Source: Candidatus Paralactobacillus gallistercoris
GTDB lineage: Bacteria; Bacillota; Bacilli; Lactobacillales; Lactobacillaceae
Length of the DNA stretch: 36,143 nucleotides
Direction: 5' to 3'
Assembly (NCBI GenBank): GCA_018883675.1
Contig: JAHLFS010000058.1
Location: 1-36,143 of the forward strand
Shown in pieces: positions 16,589 through 26,248 of the stretch. The first letter of the stretch is position 1, and each line of letters opens with the position of its first letter. Both the position numbers and the translations under genes were made by a program. A model generated the notes under the pieces. It had not been told where the DNA came from, made no database searches, and saw nothing but the letters and a program-made list of their open reading frames with translations.

Positions 16589-17428
16589 ATGTTAACGATT
16601 GCTTTTTCATCGGATAATCACCTGGATGTTAATCGCGTTGCGGTAGATGATGTTGCGCAGGCGCAAGCAAAATACCTACGTGATCATCAAGTTGATTACT
16701 ATATTAACACCGGTGATACTTTTAATGATTTTCATAAGACGTTACATTTTTTTGAAAAGTTACAATCTTTAGTTGGCTTACAAACACAAGTATACTTTAT
16801 CGCTGGTAATCATGATATGCGGCATGGAGTTACTTATGATGAACTTAATCAATCCTTATCACCGTTATATATTAACCATCGTTTGATTACTATTCCACAT
16901 ACTAATTACGCTATTATTGGTAATAATGGTTGGTATGATTATAGTTTTGCAGATCAATTTTTAATGAAAAAAAGTGTTAGTTTTAAGCGTTGGAAGAAAG
17001 CGTTATGGTTTGACGGTATGATTAAGCAACCATTGTCAGATGCCCAACGCTTAGCCGTTGATTTAAATGATTTACGTAATAAGTTGACCTATGTGCGACA
17101 GCATCAGATGCAGGCGATTATTGCGACACATTTTGTGCCGCATCAAAATTTTATGATTTATGGCTATGATCGTCCCCAATGGGATATGATTAATGCGTAT
17201 TTAGGTAGTCGGAAAACCGAAGCATTACTTAATGAATATCATGATGTCGTTAAAGTGGTTGCTTTTGGTCATTTGCATTTGCGCGATTATCAACAAATGA
17301 TTGCTGATATTTTGTATATTCATCGTCCCGTTGGTTATCAGCGGGGGCGTTTAAATGAGTGGCAAAGCCATGATTTTATGACTGAATGGCGTAATACTCT
17401 TACTAAAATATATTTGCCCCAAAATTAG
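16589..17428 (+). CDS. Calcineurin-like metallophosphoesterase
   Basis: Two-metal phosphoesterase, 279 residues. The start is ATG 16589 (MLTIAFSSDNHLD), with AAGAAGG upstream; the longer ORF-track start overlaps the divergent tetR gene and is rejected. Metal-binding motifs in order: SDNHLD (D-x-H), NTGDTFND (GDxxxD), AGNHDMRHG (GNHD), ATHFVPH and FGHLHLRD (GHxH). Substrate unknown; relatives act on phosphoproteins, cyclic nucleotides or nucleotides. No signal peptide. The upstream half of its control region is shared with the TetR gene. Confidence 0.88.
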   Translation: MLTIAFSSDNHLDVNRVAVDDVAQAQAKYLRDHQVDYYINTGDTFNDFHKTLHFFEKLQSLVGLQTQVYFIAGNHDMRHGVTYDELNQSLSPLYINHRLITIPHTNYAIIGNNGWYDYSFADQFLMKKSVSFKRWKKALWFDGMIKQPLSDAQRLAVDLNDLRNKLTYVRQHQMQAIIATHFVPHQNFMIYGYDRPQWDMINAYLGSRKTEALLNEYHDVVKVVAFGHLHLRDYQQMIADILYIHRPVGYQRGRLNEWQSHDFMTEWRNTLTKIYLPQN

Positions 17429-17438
17429 TGAAAAACTC

Positions 17439-17466
17439 TTGCAAAAATTTGTGAACCTTGTATAAT
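17439..17466 (+). promoter_or_regulatory. tRNA-Tyr promoter
   Basis: TTGCAA at 17439-17444 and TATAAT at 17461-17466 with a 16-base spacer; the tRNA starts 15 bases later. Confidence 0.8.
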
Positions 17467-17481
17467 GAATAATGTTCCAAC

Positions 17482-17562
17482 GGAGGAGTAGCGAAGTGGC
17501 TAAACGCGGCGGACTGTAAATCCGCTCCTTCGGGTTCGGTGGTTCGAATCCACTCTCCTCCA
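17482..17562 (+). tRNA. tRNA-Tyr (anticodon GTA)
   Basis: Acceptor GGAGGAG/CTCCTCC, anticodon stem GCGGA/TCCGC around loop CTGTAAA (anticodon GTA), long class II variable arm, and T arm GGTGG-TTCGAAT-CCACT. Discriminator A is followed by TTT, so CCA is not encoded. Single-gene unit with its own promoter and terminator. Confidence 0.96.
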
Positions 17563-17570
17563 TTTTGCTA

Positions 17571-17606
17571 AGCTCTAGGCTGATTGCCTAGAGCTTTTTT
17601 ATTTTT
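17571..17606 (+). terminator. tRNA-Tyr terminator
   Basis: Stem AGCTCTAGGC / GCCTAGAGCT with loop TGATT, then TTTTTTATTTTT. Confidence 0.9.
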
Positions 17607-17658
17607 ACTGTTTAAGTGTTAAATTAAATGTAATAAAAATAAATAAGGAGTTTTCAAG

Positions 17659-18555
17659 ATGACAAACACTAAGCAACAAAGACTTTGGATATTACTTGGT
17701 GCATTGGCACCAATATGTTGGGGAATTTCTGGCGTTTTAGGCAAAGCCTTGTTTGATTTTCCACATATGACTCCCATTTTTTTAACACAATTACGGATGA
17801 TTATTGGTGGTTGTGTTATCCTTTTAATTTCACTGTTATTGCATCATAACATATTTGCTGTGTGGCGCAATAAATACATGCTCCTTCAGTTAATTGCTTA
17901 TAGTTTAATTGGTTTAATTCCTAATCAATTATGTTATTTTTTAGCAATTGACTATGGTGATGCTTCAATTGCGACAATTTTACAATTTGTTGGTCCGTTT
18001 TTCATTATGATTTATATGGCGATAGTTCATCATCAAATGCCACGACGCATTGAGATTATTTGTGCTTTGGTAGCATTCGCTGGAGTAGTCATAGTTGCAA
18101 CTAATGGGAAATTAACGCATTTAACTATTAATATTGGTGTATTATTTTTTGGCTTATTATCAGCTGTTGGTGTATTAACTTGTACAGTAATACCACGCAG
18201 CCTTTTGAGCGAATATAATACTTTAGAAATTAGTGGTTGGGGCTTATTACTAGCTGGTATTTTTCTAGCAGTTATTCATCCGCACATACCATCTATTAGT
18301 TTAGATGTGATTAATGTTACTGATATATTTGCTGTAATTATTATTGGCACGGTAATTCCATTTTTAATTTATAATAATGCTTTACGACATATTGAACCTA
18401 CTATTGTGAGTTTACTTGATGCTTTTGAACCAGTAATAGCAACAATCGGATCGGTTGTATTTTTAAAATTGACGATAAGTACAGCCGATATTATTGGTTC
18501 GCTTTTAATTATTTTGGCAGTAATTGGTTTGAACTTTCAACCTGAAGAAAATTAA
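17659..18555 (+). CDS. EamA-family (DMT superfamily) transporter
   Basis: 298-residue inner-membrane protein with about ten hydrophobic segments in two EamA halves. The first half begins LGALAPICWGISGVLGKALF, and the second has the matching IGTVIPFLIYNNAL, EPTIVSLLDAFEPVIATI arrangement. Members move amino acids, nucleotide sugars or other metabolites, usually outward; the substrate here is unknown. AAGGAG precedes the ATG. Stands alone between tRNA-Tyr and a convergent antiporter gene. Confidence 0.9.
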   Translation: MTNTKQQRLWILLGALAPICWGISGVLGKALFDFPHMTPIFLTQLRMIIGGCVILLISLLLHHNIFAVWRNKYMLLQLIAYSLIGLIPNQLCYFLAIDYGDASIATILQFVGPFFIMIYMAIVHHQMPRRIEIICALVAFAGVVIVATNGKLTHLTINIGVLFFGLLSAVGVLTCTVIPRSLLSEYNTLEISGWGLLLAGIFLAVIHPHIPSISLDVINVTDIFAVIIIGTVIPFLIYNNALRHIEPTIVSLLDAFEPVIATIGSVVFLKLTISTADIIGSLLIILAVIGLNFQPEEN

Positions 18556-18557
18556 TA

Positions 18558-18590
18558 AAAAAAGCACTGGTTAACAACCAGTGCTTTTTT
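18558..18590. terminator. Bidirectional terminator, EamA gene / antiporter gene
   Basis: Stem AAGCACTGGTT / AACCAGTGCTT with a three-base loop AAC, flanked by A-run and T-run, between convergent genes. Confidence 0.9.
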
Positions 18591-18600
18591 TATTAATTTT

Positions 18601-20133
18601 CTAGTGACTTGGTGAAGCATGCATATTGTGATGAATATTATCTTCAACGCATGTACCAGTATCTTCTTCGGCATCTTCTTCAGCAAAATCGAAGTGTTTA
18701 ATTTCATACTTACTATTCTTAATATATTGTTTTTGGAAAGCGGTAAGTATAAATGGAATAATTAAAGCGATGATGAAGCAAATTACCAAGATAATTTGGA
18801 ATGTTTTTGCTTCTTTACCAGGTAATGCTGATGATGGAATAAATGATACAACGAATGCAAAAATTGAAGTTAATGTACCGCAAACTCCACAAATTACTTT
18901 ACCAATTGTACCGCCGGGAACATTGTAAGTTCGTTGTGCTTTTTTGTGTTTAAAGATTAAAACGAAGTATGCAATATACATGCAGAAGTAACATACTAAG
19001 TAAAGCAAAGTTGTTAATGTTGTCGCAACTAGGAATGAAATGTTACCTTTACCACCACCAAAGGTTAAAATTGCATCCCAAATTGTAACCATAACAGCTT
19101 GAACGGCTAAAATTACAACTGGTACACCATGCTTGTTCTTTTTACGTAATTGTTGTGGTAATAAACCATATTCAGTAGCAACTTGGATACCACGAGATGG
19201 TCCAACTACCCATGAACCGATTTCAGCAACAACCCCAAATACAATCATTAATACCAAAATATCTAACAACCATGTTAAATGTGGGTTGAAGTGGAATAAT
19301 AATGTCTTAAATGTTTGATAAATACCACCGTTTAATGATAACGTCTTTTGAGGAATTACTGCAGCAACACTTAAACCACCGGCAGCATCAAGAACAATTG
19401 CTAATACAACTAACATGATAATTGCTAGCGGATAGTTTTTTTCCGCATTTTGTAATTCATTAACATGAGATGCTGAAGCTTCAACGCCAGTGAAAGCAAG
19501 AATAAATGTTGCAAAGATCGTTAAAGTACCCGCATTATGGAAGTTTGGGAATAATGCATGCCAACTGAACGAAATTTGTACGGGATTACCTTGTGCCAAA
19601 TAAGTAATTGCTAATCCAAAGAATACAATTGAAGTTATAATAATGCCACCAACAAATCCCCATTGAGCAATTTTAGCAGTATACTTAGTTCCACCTAGTT
19701 GCAATAATGTAATTGTGCCAAATACAATTAACACTCCAAGGAACTTAAATAATGGATTGTTATTTAATGCTGGCCAATTAAATACATATGATAAAATCCC
19801 AATGATGAAATAACTCATTGTAACAAAGCCAACAGTGATTTGAAACCATTGGAAAAATACTGCAAAGAAACCTAATTTTTCGCTCCGCAGTGAGTGACTT
19901 ACCCAACCAAAGACACCACCGTCTTCCCAGCCTTTAACACTAGCCATTTCGGCAGATACTAAAGCTGTTGGTAAAAACCAAAAGACACCACCTAAAATTG
20001 TGAAGAATACCGCAGCTAATTTAGAAGTAGCGAAACTTGGATATTCATACACTGTCATTACCATTGAAGCAGTGAGAGCGAAAAATCCAAACAATGTTAA
20101 CACTTTGGTAGTACTGTTCTTTTTACTACTCAT
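18601..20133 (-). CDS. gadC: GadC-type amino-acid antiporter, long-tailed copy
   Basis: APC-superfamily membrane antiporter, 510 residues, about 12 hydrophobic segments. It closely resembles glutamate:GABA antiporters: LTASMVMTVYEYPSFA, AEMASVKGW, GGVFGWV, FAVFFQWFQ, GTKYTAKIAQ, FAFTGVEASASHV-like segment and VGPSRGIQVATEYG. By family knowledge it imports glutamate or glutamine in exchange for GABA or glutamate, consuming protons. Its end carries a ~30-residue acidic and histidine-rich tail (FAEEDAEEDTG...HHNMHASPSH); in E. coli GadC a C-terminal plug closes the path at neutral pH. It is divergent from glsA with 195 bases between, and no gadB decarboxylase is in the window. AAAGGAG precedes the ATG. 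Confidence 0.88.
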   Translation of the reverse strand: MSSKKNSTTKVLTLFGFFALTASMVMTVYEYPSFATSKLAAVFFTILGGVFWFLPTALVSAEMASVKGWEDGGVFGWVSHSLRSEKLGFFAVFFQWFQITVGFVTMSYFIIGILSYVFNWPALNNNPLFKFLGVLIVFGTITLLQLGGTKYTAKIAQWGFVGGIIITSIVFFGLAITYLAQGNPVQISFSWHALFPNFHNAGTLTIFATFILAFTGVEASASHVNELQNAEKNYPLAIIMLVVLAIVLDAAGGLSVAAVIPQKTLSLNGGIYQTFKTLLFHFNPHLTWLLDILVLMIVFGVVAEIGSWVVGPSRGIQVATEYGLLPQQLRKKNKHGVPVVILAVQAVMVTIWDAILTFGGGKGNISFLVATTLTTLLYLVCYFCMYIAYFVLIFKHKKAQRTYNVPGGTIGKVICGVCGTLTSIFAFVVSFIPSSALPGKEAKTFQIILVICFIIALIIPFILTAFQKQYIKNSKYEIKHFDFAEEDAEEDTGTCVEDNIHHNMHASPSH

Positions 20134-20328
20134 ACCCTAAGACTCCTTTCCAAAGTTTTCTAAAAATACCAATGGGTATCTTCACTTATAAAATAACACT
20201 TTTTAAAAATGATTGCTAATATTTTTCATACTATATTCAAATATATAAATAAATGTGAACAAAAATAAAAATAAATGTTAAAATACATGGTAGCAAGGGC
20301 TTATAACGTGAATTAAGAGGTGGTAAAA
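20134..20328. promoter_or_regulatory. Divergent control region, gadC / glsA
   Basis: 195 very AT-rich bases between the antiporter and glutaminase starts. A possible glsA -10 (TAAAAT) lies before ACATGG, with only a weak -35. A small inverted repeat ATACC-AATG-GGTAT (20166-20179) sits in the gadC leader. No known operator is recognised. Confidence 0.4.
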
Positions 20329-21267
20329 ATGAAGCAAAGTGATTTACATGATTTGCTTATTAAAGATTTTGATTACTACAAAGAAGGCAAAAATGCGCAA
20401 TATATTCCTGCATTATCACAAGTTGATCCTAAGCAATTAGGTATTGCTTTATACAATTTACAAGCTAATGAGTTACAAACGTGTGGTATTCCTGAAAAAA
20501 GTGCTAATGTTCGTTTTGCTATTGAAAGTATTTCGAAAGTACCGGTTTTATTATTGGCAATTAATGATAATGGTTTAGATGGCGTATTTAGTCATGTTGA
20601 TGCAGAACCAACTGGTTTTTCATTTAATTCGTTATTAAATATGCAAATTGAGCAACGTAAATATCCATTAAATCCATTTGTTAATCAAGGTGCGATTGTG
20701 GTTAATTCATTGTTGAAAGGTAAAAACAGTGATGAACGTTTCGCGCGTATTCTTGATTTTATGAAAGAAATTTTTAATGATAACGATATTACTTTGAATG
20801 AAGAAGTCTATCATTCTGAATCGAAGACAGGCGATATTAATCGTTCAATTGCTTATTATATGAAGGGCAATGGTATTTGGAATGGCGATGTTGAAGATGT
20901 TTTAGATTCATACTTTAAGCAATGCTCAGTTAATGTTAATGCAATTGACTTAGCTAATTTAGGCGCATTACTAGCTAATGGTGGAGTAGCACCATGGAAT
21001 GGTAAACGCATTGTTTCAGAAGAAAGTGCCACAATTGTTAAATCACTAATGTTAACTGCCGGTTTATATGATGAATCAGGTGATTTTTCAATGCGCGTTG
21101 GTGTGCCAACTAAAAGTGGCGTTGGCGGTGGCTTAATGTCAGCCGTACCTGGTAAGTATGGTATTGGCATTTTTAGTCCCGCTATTGATAAGCCAGGTAA
21201 TAGTGTTGCCGGTATGAAATTATTGCACGATGTCGTTCAAGAATTAAACATTGATATTTTTGCGTAA
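20329..21267 (+). CDS. glsA: Glutaminase (beta-lactamase-like fold)
   Basis: Hydrolyses glutamine to glutamate and ammonia in the cytoplasm. 312 residues from ATG 20329, behind AAGAGGTGG; the ORF-track GTG at 20320 lies inside that Shine-Dalgarno. Ser-x-x-Lys catalytic pair in ESISKV (Ser67, Lys70), plus LNPFVNQGAI, IDLANLGALLANGG, MLTAGLYDESG and KSGVGGGLM, all typical. It lies between two GadC-type antiporter genes, which suggests the glutamine-dependent acid-resistance pathway known from E. coli YbaS-GadC, where released ammonia neutralises protons. The hairpin after it is shared with the second antiporter gene. Confidence 0.94.
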   Translation: MKQSDLHDLLIKDFDYYKEGKNAQYIPALSQVDPKQLGIALYNLQANELQTCGIPEKSANVRFAIESISKVPVLLLAINDNGLDGVFSHVDAEPTGFSFNSLLNMQIEQRKYPLNPFVNQGAIVVNSLLKGKNSDERFARILDFMKEIFNDNDITLNEEVYHSESKTGDINRSIAYYMKGNGIWNGDVEDVLDSYFKQCSVNVNAIDLANLGALLANGGVAPWNGKRIVSEESATIVKSLMLTAGLYDESGDFSMRVGVPTKSGVGGGLMSAVPGKYGIGIFSPAIDKPGNSVAGMKLLHDVVQELNIDIFA

Positions 21268-21291
21268 AAATTTTAGTTACTATATAAATAG

Positions 21292-21329
21292 GTGGTTTGA
21301 TTTTATTTGTAAAATCAAACCACTTTTAT
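21292..21329. terminator. Bidirectional terminator, glsA / second antiporter
   Basis: Stem GTGGTTTGATTTT / AAAATCAAACCAC with loop ATTTGT, then TTTTATT. It overlaps the stop codon of the convergent antiporter gene. Confidence 0.88.
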
Positions 21330-22774
21330 TTAATATGCTTAATTTCATGTTGATGATGACGGTTATAAAATTTTTGTAAGCTGATAATCATTAATGCAAT
21401 TCCTAAAGTAAGGATAATGCAAATTATTAAAATAATTTGATAAAGATGAGCTTGCTGAGGTGGTAATGCAGTTGACGGCATAAAGGTTACAACAAATGCT
21501 AATAATGAAGTACTCATTCCGCATAACCACAAAATAATCTTTCCCGTTTTACCACCGGGTACTGTATAAGTTCGCGGTGCGTGTGGGTAATTAAAAATCA
21601 ACTTAAAGTAAGCAGCATACATTAATAAGTAACATAATAAATAAATTAATGCTGACAATGAGGTAGCAATTAAAAACGAAATATTACTTTTACCACCTGA
21701 AAAAGTTAATACTGCATCCCAAATAATAACAATTAAAGTTTGTAAAAGAATAATATTAACTGGCACGTCGTGTTTATTCTTTTTACGGAATACGGGAGGA
21801 AGCATGCCGTATTCTGTAGCGACTTGCATTCCGCGGGAAGGACCAACAATCCATGAACCAATGCTGCCAATTACCCCGAAAATAATTAAAATCACAAAAA
21901 CATTAACCAACCATGTTAAGTGTTGGTTATAGTGTAAAATTAACATTTTTAAGGCTTGATAAATTCCACCATCTAGTGAAAGCTGTTGTTGAGGTACGAC
22001 AATTGCGATACTTAAACCGCCAGCGGCATTTAAAATGATTGAAAGGATAATTAAAATAACCATTACTAGCGGATAATTTTTTTCAGGATTTTGTAATTCA
22101 TCGATATGTGAAGCGGAAGATTCAATGCCACTAAATGCCAAAATAAAAGTAGCAAAAATAGCTAATGTGCCACTGTCATGAAAATTAGGTAGTAATTTGT
22201 GCCAACTAAATGAAATTTGCAAAGGATTACCTTGAATAACATATGCTATTGCCAATGCAAAAAAGACCAATGATACACCAATAATCCCGATGAAAAGACC
22301 ATATTGCGCGATTTTGGCAGTATATTTTGTCCCACTTAATTGAATTACAGTAATAATGACAAATAGGACCATAACACTAGCAAATTTAAGACCTAAATTA
22401 TTGTTTAGTTGCGGTATATTAAAGACATCAGCTAACATACCAACCACGAAATAACTCATCGTAATAAAGTCAACAGTTACTTGAAACCATTGGAAAAAGA
22501 TGGCTAAAAAGCCGATTTTTTCATCGTTGAAGGCATGCCCAACCCAGCCAAAGACACCGCCAGTACTCCAGCCTTTAACACTGGCCATTTCGGCAGCAAT
22601 TAAAGCGGTAGGTAACAACCAAAAAAGCCCACCAAAAACGGTAAAAAAGATAACTGCTAATTTAGCTGTTGCAAAACCAGCGTATTCATAAATTGTCATT
22701 ACCATTGAAGCAGTTAGCGAAAAGAAACCAAATAATGTTAGAATTTGTTTACCATTATGCACATTATTTTGCAT
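21326..22774 (-). CDS. GadC-type amino-acid antiporter, short-tailed copy
   Basis: 482-residue paralogue of the antiporter at 18601-20133; by eye well over half of the aligned residues are identical, with no gap of note through the core. Shared blocks include LTASMVMTIYEY, AEMASVKGW, GGVFGWV, GTKYTAKIAQ, QISFSWH, VGPSRGMQVATEYG and RTYTVPGG. It ends in RHHQHEIKHIK and lacks the acidic/His tail of the other copy. That difference suggests different pH gating or substrate preference, for example glutamine versus glutamate/GABA. It is convergent with glsA. AAAGGG precedes the ATG. Confidence 0.86.
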   Translation of the reverse strand: MQNNVHNGKQILTLFGFFSLTASMVMTIYEYAGFATAKLAVIFFTVFGGLFWLLPTALIAAEMASVKGWSTGGVFGWVGHAFNDEKIGFLAIFFQWFQVTVDFITMSYFVVGMLADVFNIPQLNNNLGLKFASVMVLFVIITVIQLSGTKYTAKIAQYGLFIGIIGVSLVFFALAIAYVIQGNPLQISFSWHKLLPNFHDSGTLAIFATFILAFSGIESSASHIDELQNPEKNYPLVMVILIILSIILNAAGGLSIAIVVPQQQLSLDGGIYQALKMLILHYNQHLTWLVNVFVILIIFGVIGSIGSWIVGPSRGMQVATEYGMLPPVFRKKNKHDVPVNIILLQTLIVIIWDAVLTFSGGKSNISFLIATSLSALIYLLCYLLMYAAYFKLIFNYPHAPRTYTVPGGKTGKIILWLCGMSTSLLAFVVTFMPSTALPPQQAHLYQIILIICIILTLGIALMIISLQKFYNRHHQHEIKHIK

Positions 22775-22878
22775 GCGAAAGTCCCTTTCTTAAATAAACA
22801 TTCCTATATAACAGCATAGTCATAAATCGTGAAAATTCATAAAAAGCACACTTATTACCATAAATATTATAAAAAACA

Positions 22879-22907
22879 TTGACGTCAGAAAGCTAAAATA
22901 GTAAACT
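22879..22907 (+). promoter_or_regulatory. Candidate rpsL-rpsG-fusA promoter
   Basis: TTGACG at 22879-22884 and TAAACT at 22902-22907 with a 17-base spacer, in the 246-base gap before rpsL. The resulting leader would be ~105 bases and contains GAACCGCCTGGATGTGTGG (22964-22982), a GC-rich patch in otherwise AT-rich DNA that could fold. Confidence 0.6.
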
Positions 22908-23020
22908 TATTCCTGGTATTTGTTAAGATAGTTATTTACTCGGGTTGGTTTAGTTAAAAAAAGAACCGCCTGGATGTGTGGACTTACAATTACAAAAATG
23001 AAGAAGGGAGGACCAAATAG

Positions 23021-23437
23021 ATGCCAACAATTAATCAATTGGTACGTCAAGGTCGTAAAACAAAGACAACCAAGTCAAACTCACCAGCTTTGAACTTTGG
23101 TTACAACAGTATGAAGAAAACTTTAACTAATAATCCTGCTCCGCAAAAGCGTGGGGTTGCTACTCGTGTCGGCACAATGACACCTAAGAAGCCTAACTCA
23201 GCTTTGCGTAAGTATGCCCGTGTACGGTTATCTAACTTAGTTGAAGTTACTGCTTACATTCCTGGTATTGGTCACAACTTACAAGAACACAGCGTTGTTT
23301 TAATTCGTGGTGGTCGTGTAAAGGACTTGCCTGGTGTTCGTTACCATATTATTCGTGGTGCGCTTGATACTGCCGGTGTTGATGGTCGTATGCAAGGTCG
23401 TTCCAAGTATGGTGCAAAGCGTCCTAAGAAGAAATAA
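23021..23437 (+). CDS. rpsL: 30S ribosomal protein S12
   Basis: Decoding-centre ribosomal protein, 138 residues, normal for Firmicutes. [11 protein letters not shown] at the start, [43 protein letters not shown] and [12 protein letters not shown] at the end. The lysines changed in streptomycin-resistant mutants (in TPKKPNS and GRVKDLPG) are wild type. GGGAGG precedes the ATG. First gene of the str operon. Confidence 0.99.
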   Translation: MPTINQLVRQGRKTKTTKSNSPALNFGYNSMKKTLTNNPAPQKRGVATRVGTMTPKKPNSALRKYARVRLSNLVEVTAYIPGIGHNLQEHSVVLIRGGRVKDLPGVRYHIIRGALDTAGVDGRMQGRSKYGAKRPKKK

Positions 23438-23474
23438 TTAAATAAATAACATATTTTTATAGGAGGTCAACGAG

Positions 23475-23945
23475 ATGCCAAGAAAAGGTGCTGTGGCAAA
23501 ACGTGATGTTTTACCTGATCCAATTTACAACTCTAAATTGGTGACACGTTTGATCAACAACTTGATGGTTGATGGTAAGCGTGGGGTTGCATCAACAATT
23601 TTATATAACGCATTTGATATTATTAAGGAACAAACTGGTAAGGATCCATTGGAAGTCTTCGAAGAAGCAATGAAGAACGTTATGCCAGTCTTAGAAGTAC
23701 GTGCTCGTCGTATCGGTGGTGCTAACTACCAAGTTCCAATCGAGGTTCGTCCTGAACGTCGTACAACTTTAGGTTTACGTTGGATCACACAATATGCACG
23801 TTTACGTGGTGAACACACTATGGATGAACGTTTAGCACGTGAAATCATGGATGCAGCTAACAATACTGGTGCAGCTGTTAAGAAACGTGAAGATACACAC
23901 AAGATGGCTGACGCTAACCGTGCATTCGCACATTATCGTTGGTAA
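23475..23945 (+). CDS. rpsG: 30S ribosomal protein S7
   Basis: Primary 16S rRNA-binding protein that organises the head of the small subunit; 156 residues, normal. [15 protein letters not shown] at the start, [27 protein letters not shown], and RAFAHYRW at the end. AGGAGG precedes the ATG, and it follows rpsL by 37 bases. Confidence 0.99.
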   Translation: MPRKGAVAKRDVLPDPIYNSKLVTRLINNLMVDGKRGVASTILYNAFDIIKEQTGKDPLEVFEEAMKNVMPVLEVRARRIGGANYQVPIEVRPERRTTLGLRWITQYARLRGEHTMDERLAREIMDAANNTGAAVKKREDTHKMADANRAFAHYRW

Positions 23946-24027
23946 TATCAATGAGCTATTATATATTTGCCTGGCGAATGTATAGTAGCTATTTTTAAAA
24001 AATAAAATAAAAAAAGGGGTACAGTTC

Positions 24028-26121
24028 ATGGCAAACAAACGTGAATTTCCATTAGAAAAAACCCGTAACATCGGGATCATGGCTCACATTGACGCTGGTA
24101 AAACAACAACCACTGAACGTATCTTGTACTATACTGGTAAAATCCATAAAATTGGTGAAACCCACGATGGTGCTTCACAAATGGACTGGATGGCACAAGA
24201 ACAAGAACGTGGTATCACAATCACATCTGCTGCTACTACTGCGCAATGGAAAGACCACCGTATTAACATCATCGACACCCCAGGACACGTTGACTTCACT
24301 ATCGAAGTTGAACGTTCATTGCGTGTCTTAGACGGTGCGATTACTGTTTTGGATGGTCAATCAGGTGTTGAACCACAAACTGAAAACGTATGGCGCCAAG
24401 CTACTACTTACGGCGTTCCACGGATCGTTTTCGTTAACAAGATGGATAAGATGGGTGCTGACTTTGATTACTCAGTGCAAACATTGCATGATCGTTTGGA
24501 AGCAAATGCCCATGCTATCCAAATGCCAATTGGTGCTGAAGATAACTTCGAAGGTGTTATCGACTTAATCGAAATGAAAGCCGACTTATACGACGAAGAT
24601 GAATTAGGTACTAAGTGGGATACAGTTGATATTCCTGAAGAATACCGTGCTGAAGCTGAAAAACGGCGCGCTGACTTAATTGAAGCCGTTGCCGATGTTG
24701 ATGATGACATCATGGAAAAATACTTAGGCGGCGAAGACATCACTAATGATGAATTACGTGCAGCTATCCGTAAAGCAACGATTAACTTAGACTTCTACCC
24801 AGTCTTAGCTGGTTCAGCTTTCAAGAACAAGGGTGTTCAAATGTTATTGGATGCTGTTATTGACTACTTACCATCACCATTGGAAGTTCGTCCATACAAC
24901 GCAACTGATCCTGAAACTGGTGATAAAGTTGAATTAACAGCTGGCGATAACAAACCATTTGCAGCTTTAGCATTTAAAGTTGCAACAGACCCATTCGTTG
25001 GACGTTTAACTTACATCCGGGTATACTCAGGTACTTTACAATCTGGTTCATACGTATTAAACGCATCCAAGAATACGCGTGAACGGATTGGTCGTTTGTT
25101 ACAAATGCATTCTAACCACCGTAAAGAAATTCCTGAAGTATTCTCTGGTGATATTGCTGCTGCAATCGGTTTGAAGAATACCACAACTGGTGACTCATTA
25201 ACTGACGTAGATCATCCATTGATTTTGGAATCATTAGAAATTCCTGAACCAGTTATTCAAGTTTCTATTGAACCAGATTCAAAAGAAGACCGTGATAAGT
25301 TAGACAATGCGTTACAAAAATTATCCGAAGAAGACCCAACTTTCCGGGCAGAAACCAACCCAGAAACAGGCGAAACGTTAATTGCTGGTATGGGTGAATT
25401 ACACTTGGATATCATGGTTGACCGGATGAAGCGTGAATTCCACGTTTCCGCTAAGGTTGGCGCTCCACAAGTTGCTTACCGTGAAACATTTACTAAGCAA
25501 GCATCTGCTCAAGGTAAATTCGTACGGCAATCTGGTGGTAAAGGTCAATACGGTGATGTTTGGATCGAATTCACACCAAACGAAGAAGGTAAAGGCTTCG
25601 AATTTGAAGATGCCATCGTTGGTGGTGTCGTTCCACGTGAATACATTCCAGCAGTTGAACAAGGCTTGAAAGAAGCTATGGAAAACGGCGTCTTAGCTGG
25701 TTACCCATTAATTGACATCAAAGCTAAGTTATACGATGGTTCTTACCACGAAGTTGACTCTTCAGAAGCCGCATTTAAAGTTGCTGCTTCATTAGCATTA
25801 AAGAATGCTGCTAAGAACGCTGGCGCAGTTATTTTGGAACCAATCATGCGGGTCGAAGTAGTTGCTCCAGAAGAATACCTTGGCGATGTCATGGGTTCCG
25901 TAACAGCACGGCGTGGTCGTGTTGAAGGTATGGAAGCTCGTGGTAATGCGCAAATGATTAACGCGATGGTACCATTAGCAGAAATGTTTGGTTACGCAAC
26001 AACCTTACGTTCATCAACTCAAGGTCGTGGTACTTTCACAATGACATTTGACCACTACGAACCAGTGCCAAAGAGCATTCAAGAAGAAATTATTAAGAAG
26101 AACGGCGGTTCTGCTGAATAA
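24028..26121 (+). CDS. fusA: Translation elongation factor G
   Basis: GTPase that drives translocation on the ribosome. 697 residues, full length. G1 [10 protein letters not shown], switch region [10 protein letters not shown]3 DTPGHVDF, G4 [10 protein letters not shown], then domains II-V with the domain IV stretch [22 protein letters not shown] precedes the ATG. Last gene of the str operon; the S10 operon or tuf often follows in Firmicutes, but here a terminator and the EPS locus follow. Confidence 0.99.
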   Translation: MANKREFPLEKTRNIGIMAHIDAGKTTTTERILYYTGKIHKIGETHDGASQMDWMAQEQERGITITSAATTAQWKDHRINIIDTPGHVDFTIEVERSLRVLDGAITVLDGQSGVEPQTENVWRQATTYGVPRIVFVNKMDKMGADFDYSVQTLHDRLEANAHAIQMPIGAEDNFEGVIDLIEMKADLYDEDELGTKWDTVDIPEEYRAEAEKRRADLIEAVADVDDDIMEKYLGGEDITNDELRAAIRKATINLDFYPVLAGSAFKNKGVQMLLDAVIDYLPSPLEVRPYNATDPETGDKVELTAGDNKPFAALAFKVATDPFVGRLTYIRVYSGTLQSGSYVLNASKNTRERIGRLLQMHSNHRKEIPEVFSGDIAAAIGLKNTTTGDSLTDVDHPLILESLEIPEPVIQVSIEPDSKEDRDKLDNALQKLSEEDPTFRAETNPETGETLIAGMGELHLDIMVDRMKREFHVSAKVGAPQVAYRETFTKQASAQGKFVRQSGGKGQYGDVWIEFTPNEEGKGFEFEDAIVGGVVPREYIPAVEQGLKEAMENGVLAGYPLIDIKAKLYDGSYHEVDSSEAAFKVAASLALKNAAKNAGAVILEPIMRVEVVAPEEYLGDVMGSVTARRGRVEGMEARGNAQMINAMVPLAEMFGYATTLRSSTQGRGTFTMTFDHYEPVPKSIQEEIIKKNGGSAE

Positions 26122-26138
26122 TTAATGAATAAATAATT

Positions 26139-26174
26139 AAAAGCAGTTATCCTTAATTGGATAACTGCTTTTTT
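26139..26174 (+). terminator. rpsL-rpsG-fusA terminator
   Basis: Stem AAAAGCAGTTATCC / GGATAACTGCTTTT with loop TTAATT and a T-run. Confidence 0.92.
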
Positions 26175-26218
26175 GTTTATCAAAATGTGATCCTTAGTTG
26201 AATCATGGTGCGAGCAGG

Positions 26219-26248
26219 TTGCAAGCAAGTGTTAAAATTTCTTATAAT
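26219..26248 (+). promoter_or_regulatory. Candidate EPS operon promoter with long leader
   Basis: TTGCAA at 26219-26224 and TATAAT at 26243-26248 with an 18-base spacer. Transcription would start near 26255, leaving a ~150-base leader before the first EPS gene. A weaker TTGATT/TAAAAA pair (26342-26371) lies nearer the gene. Confidence 0.6.

Noticed and set aside
17351-17563. 70-aa ORF on the minus strand
   Set aside because: It is antisense to tRNA-Tyr, its promoter and the end of the phosphoesterase gene, with no ribosome binding site.
24028-26121. Several ORFs of 77-91 aa on both strands inside fusA
   Set aside because: All are out-of-frame shadows of a highly conserved gene with biased codon use.
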